A stretch of DNA of 64,000 nt from the NCBI GenBank assembly GCA_017881265.1, contig JADGRA010000014.1, positions 162,150 to 226,149 of the forward strand, in the 5' to 3' direction. Shown here piece after piece: positions 9,324 through 17,492 of the stretch (position 1 is its first letter; the number at the start of each line of letters is the position of its first letter). The notes beneath the pieces are model-generated. The model saw only the letters and a program-made list of their open reading frames with translations. It did no database searches and was not told the origin of the DNA. This DNA comes from Myxococcaceae bacterium. GTDB taxonomy: Bacteria > Myxococcota > Myxococcia > Myxococcales > Myxococcaceae. The translations under genes and the position numbers were made by a program.

Positions 9324-10279
9324 CCGCGCCTCCGCGCCACCCCGAGAAGCAGCACAGAGAGGAAGGCGAGGGCCGAGGGCGCGCCGCCGCCCACAGCGCC
9401 GCAGCCGGCAGGCTGGCCCCCGTCATTGAGGTAGTTGGCGTAGAAGCCGTAGGTCAGCACGGGCTGGCCAACCACCGCCGGCGTCGTGGGGCCGCTCACG
9501 TTGGTGGCCTCGTCCACGCTGTAGCCCACCACCAGGTAGTTCTCGCCATTCACCAGGTTGGGAATGGTGACGTTGGGGTTGTTCACCGAGATGACGCCAC
9601 CATAGGGGGCGTAGCTCGGCGTTCCCCCATCCGTCGGCTCGGCCGCGTACTGCAGCTGAAACGACTGGATGTCGGTGACGGCACTGCCCGAGCCACTGGC
9701 GGTCAGCCGGACGGACAGCTTGCTGTCCAGGGGAGTCACCGTGACGACGGGTGGGTCCGGCAGGATGTTGTCGTAACGCATGTTGACCGGGCTGGCCGAG
9801 ATGGCCGAGGACGTGCACGCACCGGTGTTGTCCTTCAGCGTCACCGCCGCGCAGAGCAGGTCTGTGAAGTCGGCCGCGTCACCGCAGCTGGCGCTGGTGC
9901 CGCCATCGGTGAGGGCACCGAAGCCCGGCAGGGCGCTGAAAAAAAAGCTGAACGAATCCGTCGTGAGGCCGGCGGCCACTGCACCCACCTGGGCCGTGTA
10001 CACCACCACGTCTGCCGGGGTGTTGGTGGTGCTCGGGGCGCTCCCGCAGGTGTCCACCGTCAACCAGACTTGAAGCGTGGTGCACGCCGTGGTGAGGCTG
10101 GTACCCACCCAGTTGCCGGCCACGGTGTTGTTACAGGAGGCGGCGTTCTTGGCGTAGGTGCTGGTGGTCGTCGACCCGGTGCCGGTGATGGTGCTGGTCG
10201 AGCCATTCACCTTGAGCGTCAGGGTTTGGCCAAACGCGACGGCGGGCACCAGGAGCAGCGCGGCGAGGAGTGGGCGCAT
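9320..10279 (-). CDS. Surface protein with MYXO-CTERM-like sorting tail (MXAN_2561-type)
   Basis: A 319-residue secreted protein with a Sec signal (MRPLLAALLLVPAVAFGQ) and a Thr/Ser/Val-rich beta mature region containing a fibronectin-III-like stretch near the middle (VVTVTPLDSKLSVRLTASGS). The tail has Gly-Cys (QPAGCGAVGGG), a hydrophobic segment (ALAFLSVLLLGVA) and a terminal RRRG, which is the MYXO-CTERM architecture. Such tails are processed by a dedicated rhombosortase-like protease so that the Cys-anchored product reaches the surface. The ATG at 10279 was chosen because the signal peptide starts there, although the frame is open upstream. It is coupled to the beta-barrel gene downstream by an ATGA overlap. 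Confidence 0.8.
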   Translation of the reverse strand: MRPLLAALLLVPAVAFGQTLTLKVNGSTSTITGTGSTTTSTYAKNAASCNNTVAGNWVGTSLTTACTTLQVWLTVDTCGSAPSTTNTPADVVVYTAQVGAVAAGLTTDSFSFFFSALPGFGALTDGGTSASCGDAADFTDLLCAAVTLKDNTGACTSSAISASPVNMRYDNILPDPPVVTVTPLDSKLSVRLTASGSGSAVTDIQSFQLQYAAEPTDGGTPSYAPYGGVISVNNPNVTIPNLVNGENYLVVGYSVDEATNVSGPTTPAVVGQPVLTYGFYANYLNDGGQPAGCGAVGGGAPSALAFLSVLLLGVARRRG

Positions 10280-10442
10280 GGGGAGGTCGCGGGGAATAGC
10301 AAGGCCGGGGCCAACCTGTCGCGCCCCCTGCAACCGGTGAAATCGTCTGCAACTGCGCCAGCCGGGCACGCAGAACTCCTCTCCCAGTGTCAATTTGTCA
10401 CGCTGCGGGCTAGCCGCGCCGGCGTTCCGGACGCCTCGCTTT

Positions 10443-11468
10443 TCAGTGGGGTAGCGAGCGCTGAAGCAGCTCCTCGCCGGCGGCCACGGCGGCGTGCCCC
10501 ACAACGGCGGGCCCATCCAGGGCCGCCACCAATTCCAGGACGTCGGCGCGGCCGGCCGACGCCCGCACCCGGCCAACCAGGATGGACGCGTCGGACGACA
10601 CCAGCATTGGCATGGGGTAGACGCGCTCGGTGGGCACGTCCAGCAGCTTCAGGCCGGGCGCCGCGCGCAGCAAGTCGCGCACTTCGGCCAGGCTTGCCGC
10701 CTTTTCCAGTCGCAACTGAAGCGCCAGCATCGCCCCGTGGAAAAGGGGCGCCAGGACCGCCGTGCCGTCCAGCGGCGGCGCGCCCGGGCCCCACAAAAGC
10801 GTCACCTCCGCGCGCCAGCTCAACTCCTCCAAGGTGCCGCCGCTCGCCTCGCTGAAGGGGCCCACCTGGGGCACCAGGTTGAAGGCCAGCCGGTGGGGGA
10901 AGTGGGTCGGTTCCAACTCCCGTCCGCTGAGAAGCTGGGCGGTGGTTTGCTCGAGCTCGGTCAGGCCTCGCGCCCCACCCGAGGAGGCACCGAGGAGGGC
11001 GGTGAGGTGGGCCTCCGTCACGCCGTAGGCCGCCCGCAGCGGCTCCACCGTGCGCATGAGGCCCAGCGCCACCGGCCCCGGCACCCGCACCGTGCGGCCG
11101 GGGAAGGGCCGCTCCAGCCCGTTGCCGCGAAAGCCGGGCGCCGCCAGGGGCACCGAGAGGTCCGAGAGGAAGGCGCGGCTGACGTCTACCACCCAGGCCC
11201 CCGCCTTCTGCGCCTCCGGCGCCAGGGTGCGCGCCACCTCCGCCGGCACCGCCAGCACCACCAGCGCCTGTCCCCGGAGGGCCTCCGGGGTGGCCGCCTC
11301 GACTTCCAGAGAGCTGTGGCCGTAGGGGGCCTCCACGCCCACCGAACGTTCGCTGGCCAGCGCCGTCACCGCCGTGTCCGGGTGGCCGGCCTCCGCCAGC
11401 GCGGCGAGCACCTCGCGTCCCACCAGGCCGGTGGCCCCCACCACGGCAACACGCCACTTGCTGTCCAT
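10443..11468 (-). CDS. Aspartate-semialdehyde-dehydrogenase-like protein lacking the catalytic Cys
   Basis: A 341-residue protein of the ASADH fold. The N-terminal Rossmann domain has VAVVGATGLVGRE, and the middle follows the ASADH pattern (VVLAVPAEVARTLAPEA, WVVDVSRAF). Where true ASADH has PNC[ST] with the thiol nucleophile, this protein reads VPGPVALGLM, with no Cys. It therefore resembles the Usg-type paralogues rather than biosynthetic Asd, and probably does not make aspartate semialdehyde. A GGAGG site 7 nt before the ATG at 11468 fixes the start; a GTG at 11474 overlaps the tsaB stop. It is the last gene of the uppS-cdsA-rseP-rlpA-tsaB operon. Its cellular role is unknown. Confidence 0.85.
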   Translation of the reverse strand: MDSKWRVAVVGATGLVGREVLAALAEAGHPDTAVTALASERSVGVEAPYGHSSLEVEAATPEALRGQALVVLAVPAEVARTLAPEAQKAGAWVVDVSRAFLSDLSVPLAAPGFRGNGLERPFPGRTVRVPGPVALGLMRTVEPLRAAYGVTEAHLTALLGASSGGARGLTELEQTTAQLLSGRELEPTHFPHRLAFNLVPQVGPFSEASGGTLEELSWRAEVTLLWGPGAPPLDGTAVLAPLFHGAMLALQLRLEKAASLAEVRDLLRAAPGLKLLDVPTERVYPMPMLVSSDASILVGRVRASAGRADVLELVAALDGPAVVGHAAVAAGEELLQRSLPH

Positions 11469-11470
11469 CC

Positions 11471-12202
11471 TCACTCCTCCTGCCCACGGATGCGGGCCGT
11501 GGGCACCGGCCCGGGCAGGGGCGGAAACTTCGGGTTGCGCTCCGCCTCGGAGGCACGGAGGTAGTGCGGTTCCAAGGCAAACAGCACCTCGGCGACAAAG
11601 GTAGCCGGCAGGTGGGCCAGCCGGGCCACCGCCCTGGCCGTCGGGAAGGCCGGGCCGGGAAGCAGCTGTTCCGGGGCGACGCCCTCCCGCAACAGGGCGT
11701 CCCGTAGCTGCAGTGCGGCCGGGCCCAGGGCCCGTGCCTCCGGGTGGGCGGTGAGGTGGGCCGCCAGCTGGGCAGGCGTCCAGGCCTCCTCCGAGGCGGT
11801 GGAAAGCAGCCCTGCGCCTTCGCGCCGGTACTGGCCGACGTACACCTCGCCCTTGCGCGCCACCATGGCGGGCACCAGCGGCACGCCGGGGGGGCCCTCC
11901 AGCGCCAGCGCCGCCAGCGAGGAGGCGCCGCCCACCGGCCGACGGTGCGCGTACGCCAGCGCCTTCACCGTCGCCAGGCCAATGCGCAGGCCGGTGAAGG
12001 AACCCGGGCCGAGGCCTACCGCGTACCTCGTCACGTCCTGAAGCCCGAGGCCGTGCCGCTGCAGCAACTCACTCAGCGCCCCGGGCAGCATCTCGCTCTG
12101 CTTGCGCGGCGGGGGGTGCGCCTCCTCGGCCAGCAGCGCGCCACCCGGGCCCACCAGGGCGAGCGAGAGCGTCAGCGTCGAGGTGTCCAGGGCGATGAGC
12201 AT
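11471..12202 (-). CDS. tsaB: tRNA t6A biosynthesis protein TsaB
   Basis: A 243-residue ASKHA-fold protein (YeaZ/TsaB). With TsaC, TsaD and TsaE it makes threonylcarbamoyladenosine-37 in ANN-decoding tRNAs; TsaB itself is the non-catalytic dimerisation partner of TsaD. The signature N-terminus is MLIALDTSTLTLSLAL, followed by GLGPGSFTGLRIGLATVKALA. I chose the ATG at 12202 because the family begins there; a possible upstream ATG at 12220 would add six residues. The start lies 31 nt inside the end of rlpA, indicating translational coupling. The stop abuts the ASADH-like gene. Confidence 0.92.
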   Translation of the reverse strand: MLIALDTSTLTLSLALVGPGGALLAEEAHPPPRKQSEMLPGALSELLQRHGLGLQDVTRYAVGLGPGSFTGLRIGLATVKALAYAHRRPVGGASSLAALALEGPPGVPLVPAMVARKGEVYVGQYRREGAGLLSTASEEAWTPAQLAAHLTAHPEARALGPAALQLRDALLREGVAPEQLLPGPAFPTARAVARLAHLPATFVAEVLFALEPHYLRASEAERNPKFPPLPGPVPTARIRGQEE

Positions 12203-12642
12203 GGCGCTGCTTCTACCCATGCGCCCAGCGGCGGCACCGAGGCAAGCGTTTCCACGGGCCCTGGGCGCCCCAGGGCCGCGTGGCAGGGGCTAAGGCGGAC
12301 GCGCACCACGCCCCGGCCCACCATGCCCAGCGCCCGGGCCGCTGTCTCCGTCACGTCCAGGATGCGCCCGGGGACGAAGGGGCCCCGGTCGTTAATCCTC
12401 ACCTCCACGCTTCGCCCGCTGTCCAGCACGGTGACACGCACGCACGTCCCCAAGGGCAGCGTGCGGTGGGCGGCCGTCAGCGTCCCCGGGCGCAGCACCT
12501 CCCCGCTGGCCGTCTTCTGCCCGTAGAAGCCCGGGCCGTAGAAGGAGGCGTCGCCCTCCTCCGGCAGCGGCGGCCCGGAGTGGACGGCATGCGCGCACCC
12601 AACAAGGACAAGGACGAGGGCGGCCGCCGGCTGCCGTCGCAA
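12172..12642 (-). CDS. rlpA: RlpA-like double-psi beta-barrel lipoprotein
   Basis: A 156-residue lipoprotein with signal and lipobox (AALVLVLVGC). The double-psi beta-barrel RlpA domain spans about 30-120: ASFYGPGFYGQKTASGE, TAAHRTLPLGTCVRVT, VRINDRGPFVPGRILDVT. RlpA proteins are outer-membrane lytic transglycosylases or peptidoglycan binders acting on denuded glycan strands. There is no SPOR domain. The start is a TTG at 12642, 12 bp after the rseP stop, with no strong Shine-Dalgarno; it relies on coupling. The C-terminal 30 codons overlap tsaB. Enzymatic activity cannot be inferred with certainty from sequence. Confidence 0.85.
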   Translation of the reverse strand: MRRQPAAALVLVLVGCAHAVHSGPPLPEEGDASFYGPGFYGQKTASGEVLRPGTLTAAHRTLPLGTCVRVTVLDSGRSVEVRINDRGPFVPGRILDVTETAARALGMVGRGVVRVRLSPCHAALGRPGPVETLASVPPLGAWVEAAPCSSPWTPRR

Positions 12643-12654
12643 GGGGGAAGGCCG

Positions 12655-14310
12655 CTAATTCAACAGCCGGGCGATGTCGTTCTTGAAGACGGCCAGCATG
12701 AGAAGCACCAGCACCGCCAGCCCGAAGATGTTGGCAATTTCCCGCGCGCGCATGGGGATGGGCCGCCGGCGCACCCATTCCCAGAAGGAGGAGAGGAGTC
12801 CGAAGCCGTCCAGCACTGGGATGGGCAACAGGTTGAGGAGCCCGAGGTTCACGGAGATGAGGGCCATCACTGACAGGAAGACGCCGAGGCCCAGCTGCGC
12901 GCTCTGCGAGGCGATGCCGTACAGCATGATGGGACCGCCCAGCATGGAGAAGGGCACCCGGCCGGTGACCAGCATGGCCAGGTTCCCCGCCACGTTGGCG
13001 ATGGTGTCCAGAAGCTTGCGCCCCGCGGCCACCAGGGCCGCCCCCGGGCCGAGCCGGGCCACGTCATAAACAACGTGCTCGCCGCTGGACGTGTCGAAGG
13101 GCAGGCGCAGGCCGAGGTCCAGCCCCTTCGCCCCGCTCGCCTCCTTCGGGTCCGACGGCTTCTGCTGCACCTGGGCGGCGTGCTCCTGTCCCTGGTGCAG
13201 CCAGCCCAGCCGGAAGGGCGTCTCCCGCAGCGATTCGAGTTTCGCCTGAAGCCGCGAGAGGGACACCACCGTCTGACCATCCACGCTGACGAGGCGGTCC
13301 CCCGCGAGCAGGCCGGCCGCTTCCGCGGCGCTGCCGGGAAGGACCCGGCCGACGTAGAGGTCTGGCAACTCCACGCCCAGCGCCGCGAGACCTTGGCCCG
13401 GCTGCCGGGCGACGTCGACATGAATGCGTTCAGGAACGACGGCCTCCACCCCGGGCAGTCCCGCCGGCAGGCGGCGAAGCGCCTCCACGCGGATGACGTC
13501 CGTGTGGCCAGCGTCCAGCCGCCGCTCGAGCGACACCATGTCCTGCACCGGTTGGCCGTCCACCGACACAATCCGGTCATAGGTGCGGAGCCCGGCATGC
13601 TCGGCCGCACCGCCAGCGGGCACCCCCACCAGCGGCATGCGGGGCATGGGCGAGACGCCGAGGAGCCCGCGTGAGGATGTGCCCGGGGAGCTCTCGTCGC
13701 TGCGGGCCGCGACCAGCTTCACCTGTAGCGCCTGCCCGTCGCGGTCCACGCCCAGGGTGACTTCCTTGCCCCCCTTGGTCCCCATCGCCCGGCGCAAGTC
13801 GTCGAAGGTGGAAACCGCCCTGCCGTTGACCGAGGTGATGAGGTCCCCCACCCGGACGCCGGCCTCCACCGCCGGCATCCCCGGCTCGAGCAACATGACG
13901 CGCGAGGAAGTGCGGAGCGGGAAGTGGGTGGTGGCGTCGATGGCCTGCGGAAAGCCCAGGTAGAGGATGAAGTAGAGCAGGAGGGGGAAGCCGAGGCTGG
14001 CCACCGGGCCCGCACCGATGATGGCGGCGCGCTTCCACGGCGCCTGGGCCAGGAAGCCGCGCGCCTCGTCCTCCGGCGCGCTCTCCTCTCCCGTGTCCCC
14101 GGCCATCTTCACGTAGCCGCCCAGGGGAACCCACGCCACCTGGTACTCGGTCTCGCCGCGCGTGACGGACACGATGCGCGGGCCAAAGCCTATGGAGAAG
14201 CGCGTCACCTTCACGTTCAGCGCTTTGGCAGCGAGGAAGTGCCCCAGCTCGTGCACGAAGATGAGAACGCTGAGCAGAACGATGAAGTAGAGGGGATTCT
14301 GCAGAACCAT
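12655..14310 (-). CDS. rseP: RIP metalloprotease RseP with three PDZ domains
   Basis: A 551-residue site-2 protease, about 100 longer than typical RseP. Membrane helix 1 carries HELGH at 20-24; the C-terminal active-site helix has NLLPIPVLDGFGLL (about 493-506), where the common LDGGH is replaced by LDGFG but the ligand Asp is kept. PDZ-like modules lie at about 135-200, 216-275 and 308-375. RseP performs regulated intramembrane proteolysis of anti-sigma factors. The ATG at 14310 is chosen because the first helix begins there; a GTG at 14334 is possible. Position after uppS-cdsA is the common arrangement for this gene. Confidence 0.93.
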   Translation of the reverse strand: MVLQNPLYFIVLLSVLIFVHELGHFLAAKALNVKVTRFSIGFGPRIVSVTRGETEYQVAWVPLGGYVKMAGDTGEESAPEDEARGFLAQAPWKRAAIIGAGPVASLGFPLLLYFILYLGFPQAIDATTHFPLRTSSRVMLLEPGMPAVEAGVRVGDLITSVNGRAVSTFDDLRRAMGTKGGKEVTLGVDRDGQALQVKLVAARSDESSPGTSSRGLLGVSPMPRMPLVGVPAGGAAEHAGLRTYDRIVSVDGQPVQDMVSLERRLDAGHTDVIRVEALRRLPAGLPGVEAVVPERIHVDVARQPGQGLAALGVELPDLYVGRVLPGSAAEAAGLLAGDRLVSVDGQTVVSLSRLQAKLESLRETPFRLGWLHQGQEHAAQVQQKPSDPKEASGAKGLDLGLRLPFDTSSGEHVVYDVARLGPGAALVAAGRKLLDTIANVAGNLAMLVTGRVPFSMLGGPIMLYGIASQSAQLGLGVFLSVMALISVNLGLLNLLPIPVLDGFGLLSSFWEWVRRRPIPMRAREIANIFGLAVLVLLMLAVFKNDIARLLN

Positions 14311-14358
14311 GTCTGGCCACAGTAACCGCGGCACCGCCCTGGGACAACGGCCTACTGC

Positions 14359-15183
14359 CTACGCCGACCCGCCCCGGAACACCGTCACGTACACGTACAC
14401 CACCGGGGCGTTGATGAGCAGTGCGTCAACCCGGTCCAGGATGCCGCCGTGCCCGGGGATGAGGAAGCCCGAGTCCTTGGCCCCGTAGGCCCGCTTCAGC
14501 ATGGACTCGCACAAGTCGCCGAGTGGCCCGAACAGGCCACCGGCCACCCCCAACACCACGCAGTCCAGAGGCGTCAGCACCGGGAAAATGAGGCGCGCGA
14601 CGAAGAGGCCACCGATGGAGCCGACGAAGCCGCCGAGGAAGCCTTCCCACGTCTTGTTGGGGCTGACCGACGGGAACAGCTTGTGCCGGCCCAGCGCCCG
14701 GCCGATGAAGTAGGCGAAGGTGTCGTTGGCCCAGGTGATGACCAGCGCGGTGATGACCCACGCCAGGCCGTCCGGGCCCGCCCGGAGAGCGGCCACCGGG
14801 GCCAGGCCCAGCCCCCCGTACAGGCAGCCGGTGACGGCATGCGCACTCTGGCTGGGCGCATCGGCCAGCGGTCCGCGGAAGAGATGGTCTACCCAAGCCA
14901 CGTAGAAGACGGCCCCCACCACCCAGAAGGCCGGCGCCGAGAAGCCCCGCGGCGACGCGGTTGCGAGGAGCGGCAGGCTGGCGGCCCCGAGGATGCTGGC
15001 CACCTGGGAGGGCCCGAGGGGGCCGGCGGTGAGCTGTGCATACTCGAAGGAGCAGGCCCCCGCCGCCACCGCCACCAGGACGCCGAAGGGCCAGCCCCCG
15101 TACAGGATGAGGAGCAGCACCCCGGGCAGCAGCACCAGCGCCGTCACCACCCGGACAGCCAGGTTGCGGTTGGGGCCGTTCAC
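14359..15183 (-). CDS. cdsA: Phosphatidate cytidylyltransferase CdsA
   Basis: A 274-residue polytopic inner-membrane enzyme that makes CDP-diacylglycerol from phosphatidate and CTP, the branch point of phospholipid synthesis. The diagnostic C-terminal signature runs SPNKTWEGFLGGFVGS, then FGPLGDLCESMLKRAYGAKDSG and IPGHGGILDRVDAL. At least six hydrophobic segments precede it. The start is a GTG at 15183 overlapping the uppS stop by four bases (GTGA). The frame remains open upstream into uppS, so a longer translation would be an artefact. The protein ends 48 bp before the rseP start. Confidence 0.94.
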   Translation of the reverse strand: MNGPNRNLAVRVVTALVLLPGVLLLILYGGWPFGVLVAVAAGACSFEYAQLTAGPLGPSQVASILGAASLPLLATASPRGFSAPAFWVVGAVFYVAWVDHLFRGPLADAPSQSAHAVTGCLYGGLGLAPVAALRAGPDGLAWVITALVITWANDTFAYFIGRALGRHKLFPSVSPNKTWEGFLGGFVGSIGGLFVARLIFPVLTPLDCVVLGVAGGLFGPLGDLCESMLKRAYGAKDSGFLIPGHGGILDRVDALLINAPVVYVYVTVFRGGSA

Positions 15184-15944
15184 TTGGGGAGCTGGGCGGA
15201 GGTGAGTCCGAAGCGTCGTTCCCGGTGCTGGTACTCGGCGAGACAGGCCAGGAAGTGGTGCGCCCGGAATTCCGGCCAGAGCGTGTCGGTGAAGATGAAT
15301 TCGGCGTAGGCCGACTGCCACAACAGGAAGTTGCTGACGCGGTGCTCGCCACTGGTGCGCACCACCAGGTCCACCGGCGGCAAGGGCGCCGTCCACAGCT
15401 GTGCGGCGAACGCCTCCGGCGTGAGCGGCCGGTCCGGAAGCGTCCCCGAACGCGCCGCCGCCACCAGCCGGCTGGCCGCGGCCACTATCTCCTCCTGGCC
15501 GCCGTAGGACAGCGCCAGCGTCAGGACCATCGCCCGGTTGGCGCTCGACTCGTCGCGCAGCCTCTCCAGCGGCGTGCGGACCATCCGGGGCAGCCGGTCC
15601 AGTTCCCCCACCGCATTGAGGCGGATGGCGTTGTCCAGAATCTCCTTGCGCTCCTTCTCCAAGTATTCGCGCAGAAGGTCCATCAACCCGGCCACTTCCT
15701 CCATCGGCCGCGACCAGTTCTGCGAGGAGAAGGCGTACAGGGTGAGCGCTTCCACGCCGACCCGCCGCGCGGCGCGCGTCACCTCGCGGACGCTGTTGCT
15801 GCCCTCCCGGTGCCCTTCGAGGCGGGGGAGCCCACGCTCCTCCGCCCAGCGGCCGTTGCCATCCATGATGATGCCCACGTGCCTGGGCAGAGGCCGCTCC
15901 TTCACCTGAGCCTCCAGGGCGGCGAGCGACGGGATGGTGGACAT
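15180..15944 (-). CDS. uppS: Isoprenyl transferase (undecaprenyl diphosphate synthase)
   Basis: A 254-residue cis-prenyltransferase producing the undecaprenyl carrier for peptidoglycan and O-antigen. Catalytic and substrate motifs are visible: HVGIIMDGNGRWAEERGLPRLEGH near the N-terminus (Asp of DGNGRWA binds the Mg-diphosphate), YAFSSQNWSRP, and VDLVVRTSGEHRVSNFLLWQ with the conserved RTSGE near the C-terminus. The ATG at 15944 was chosen by family length; the frame is open further upstream. It is the first gene of a six-gene minus-strand operon. The upstream 239 bp is the divergent region shared with the amidohydrolase. Confidence 0.94.
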   Translation of the reverse strand: MSTIPSLAALEAQVKERPLPRHVGIIMDGNGRWAEERGLPRLEGHREGSNSVREVTRAARRVGVEALTLYAFSSQNWSRPMEEVAGLMDLLREYLEKERKEILDNAIRLNAVGELDRLPRMVRTPLERLRDESSANRAMVLTLALSYGGQEEIVAAASRLVAAARSGTLPDRPLTPEAFAAQLWTAPLPPVDLVVRTSGEHRVSNFLLWQSAYAEFIFTDTLWPEFRAHHFLACLAEYQHRERRFGLTSAQLPK

Positions 15945-16183
15945 GCCAGCGGCGCACCATAGGGGCGCCGGCAGCGCCCGTCCACGCTTGGCCACCGCCG
16001 GCTGGGGTTTGTCCTGACCACGCCTGGGCGTCCACAAAGCAAGCGGCGCGCCACTGCCCGCCCGCCCCGGGACACCCCTGGGGAGCGCGGCCGGTCGCCC
16101 GCGCCAGCGCTGCGGCCCGGAACCCGCGGTGCTTCGGGTTAAGGTGCGCGCCCCCTGTCTTCCCAGCCCGGAGGTTGAATCCC

Positions 16184-17482
16184 GTGTCCCGCCGTCTGTG
16201 GTTGCCCGCGCTGCTGGTGCTGGTCGCCAACACCGCCGCAGCAGAGCCCCCCCGTCCCATCGTCCTGCGCGCCGCCCGGCTCTTCAGTGGGACCTCGGAC
16301 GAGCTCCAGTCCGGCGGCGTCGCCCTTCTCATCGATGGCGGTGTCATCCGCGCGGTGGGCAAAGCGGTGGTGGTCCCGCCCGGGGCCGAGGTGATTGACC
16401 TCGGGGAGGCCACCTTGCTTCCGGGCTTCATGGACGCGCACACCCACCTGTCCTTCGAGGCGTCCGACAATTGGTACCGCGACCAGGTGGACGGTCTGAT
16501 GCGCCACCCCGCGGAGCAGGCGCACTTCGCCGCGAGCTACGCGCGGCGCACCGTCGAGGCCGGCTTCACCACGGTGCGAGATTTGGGCTCGCAGGACTTC
16601 ATCGACGTGAGCCTCCGCAACGCCATTGCCCGGGGCATCGCCGTCGGTCCGCGGATGCTGGTGGCGGTGCATGCCTTGGGCGCCACCGGCGGCCATGCCG
16701 ACCATGACCCCTTCCCCACCGACCGCGTCATCCCCCCGGGCATCCCCGAAGGCATCTGCAACGGCGCGGACGCCTGCCGGGCAGCGGTGCGCTACCAGGT
16801 GAAGGCCGGCGCGGACGTCATCAAGGTGGCGGCCTCGGGCGGCGTGCTGTCCCTGGCCGACGCGGTGGACAGCCCGCAACTCACCCTGGAGGAAATGACC
16901 GCCATCGTCGACGAGGCGCACCGGCTGGGGAGGAAGGTGGCCGCGCACTGCCATGGGGACACGGCCGGCAAGACGGCCATCGCCGCTGGGGTGGACTCCC
17001 TCGAGCACGGCAGCTTCCTCAAGCCGGACACCCTGGCGCAGATGAAGGCCAAGGGCGTCTACCTCATCCCGACGCTGATGGCAGGGGAGTGGACGGGCGG
17101 CAAGGCGGACAAGTTCCCGGCGGCCATTGCCGAGAAGGCCCGCGCCGCCCTGCAGGCGCGCTCGCAGATGTTTCGCGACGCACTCAAGGCTGGCGTGCGC
17201 ATCGGCTTCGGCACCGACTCGGCCGTCAGCCCGCACGGCCTCAACGCCCGGGAGTTCGCGCTGATGGTGGGTCTCGGGATGACGCCGGCAGCAGCGTTGC
17301 GCGCTGCCACCAGCGTCGACGCCGCGCTGCTCGGGCTGTCGGGCAAACTCGGCACGCTCGAGGTGGGCAAGGCGGCCGATGTGGTGGCCGTGCCGGGCAA
17401 TCCCCTCACCGACATCCGCGTCACCGAGCGCGTCCTCTTCGTCATGAAGGATGGCGCGGTGGTGAAGCGCCCCGCCTACTGA
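16184..17482 (+). CDS. Secreted amidohydrolase (imidazolonepropionase/prolidase-like)
   Basis: A 432-residue metal-dependent amidohydrolase exported by a Sec signal (LWLPALLVLVANTAAA). Metal ligands are in place: DAHTHLSFE (HxH), VIKVAASGG (Lys likely carbamylated), AHCHGD, DSLEHGSF and GFGTDSAVSPHG (catalytic Asp). The sequence resembles the Xaa-Pro dipeptidase and imidazolonepropionase-related group; substrate cannot be assigned, but cyclic imides or proline dipeptides are typical. The GTG at 16184 sits 9 nt after GGAGG; the TTG at 16175 is too close to that site. Convergent with the ROK kinase, 10 bp apart. Confidence 0.88.
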   Translation: MSRRLWLPALLVLVANTAAAEPPRPIVLRAARLFSGTSDELQSGGVALLIDGGVIRAVGKAVVVPPGAEVIDLGEATLLPGFMDAHTHLSFEASDNWYRDQVDGLMRHPAEQAHFAASYARRTVEAGFTTVRDLGSQDFIDVSLRNAIARGIAVGPRMLVAVHALGATGGHADHDPFPTDRVIPPGIPEGICNGADACRAAVRYQVKAGADVIKVAASGGVLSLADAVDSPQLTLEEMTAIVDEAHRLGRKVAAHCHGDTAGKTAIAAGVDSLEHGSFLKPDTLAQMKAKGVYLIPTLMAGEWTGGKADKFPAAIAEKARAALQARSQMFRDALKAGVRIGFGTDSAVSPHGLNAREFALMVGLGMTPAAALRAATSVDAALLGLSGKLGTLEVGKAADVVAVPGNPLTDIRVTERVLFVMKDGAVVKRPAY

Positions 17483-17492
17483 GGCGCCTTCG

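Noticed and set aside
14359..16470. One long minus-strand frame seeming to fuse cdsA with sequence overlapping uppS
   Set aside because: The upstream part is an out-of-frame reading of uppS. CdsA begins at a GTG overlapping the uppS stop.
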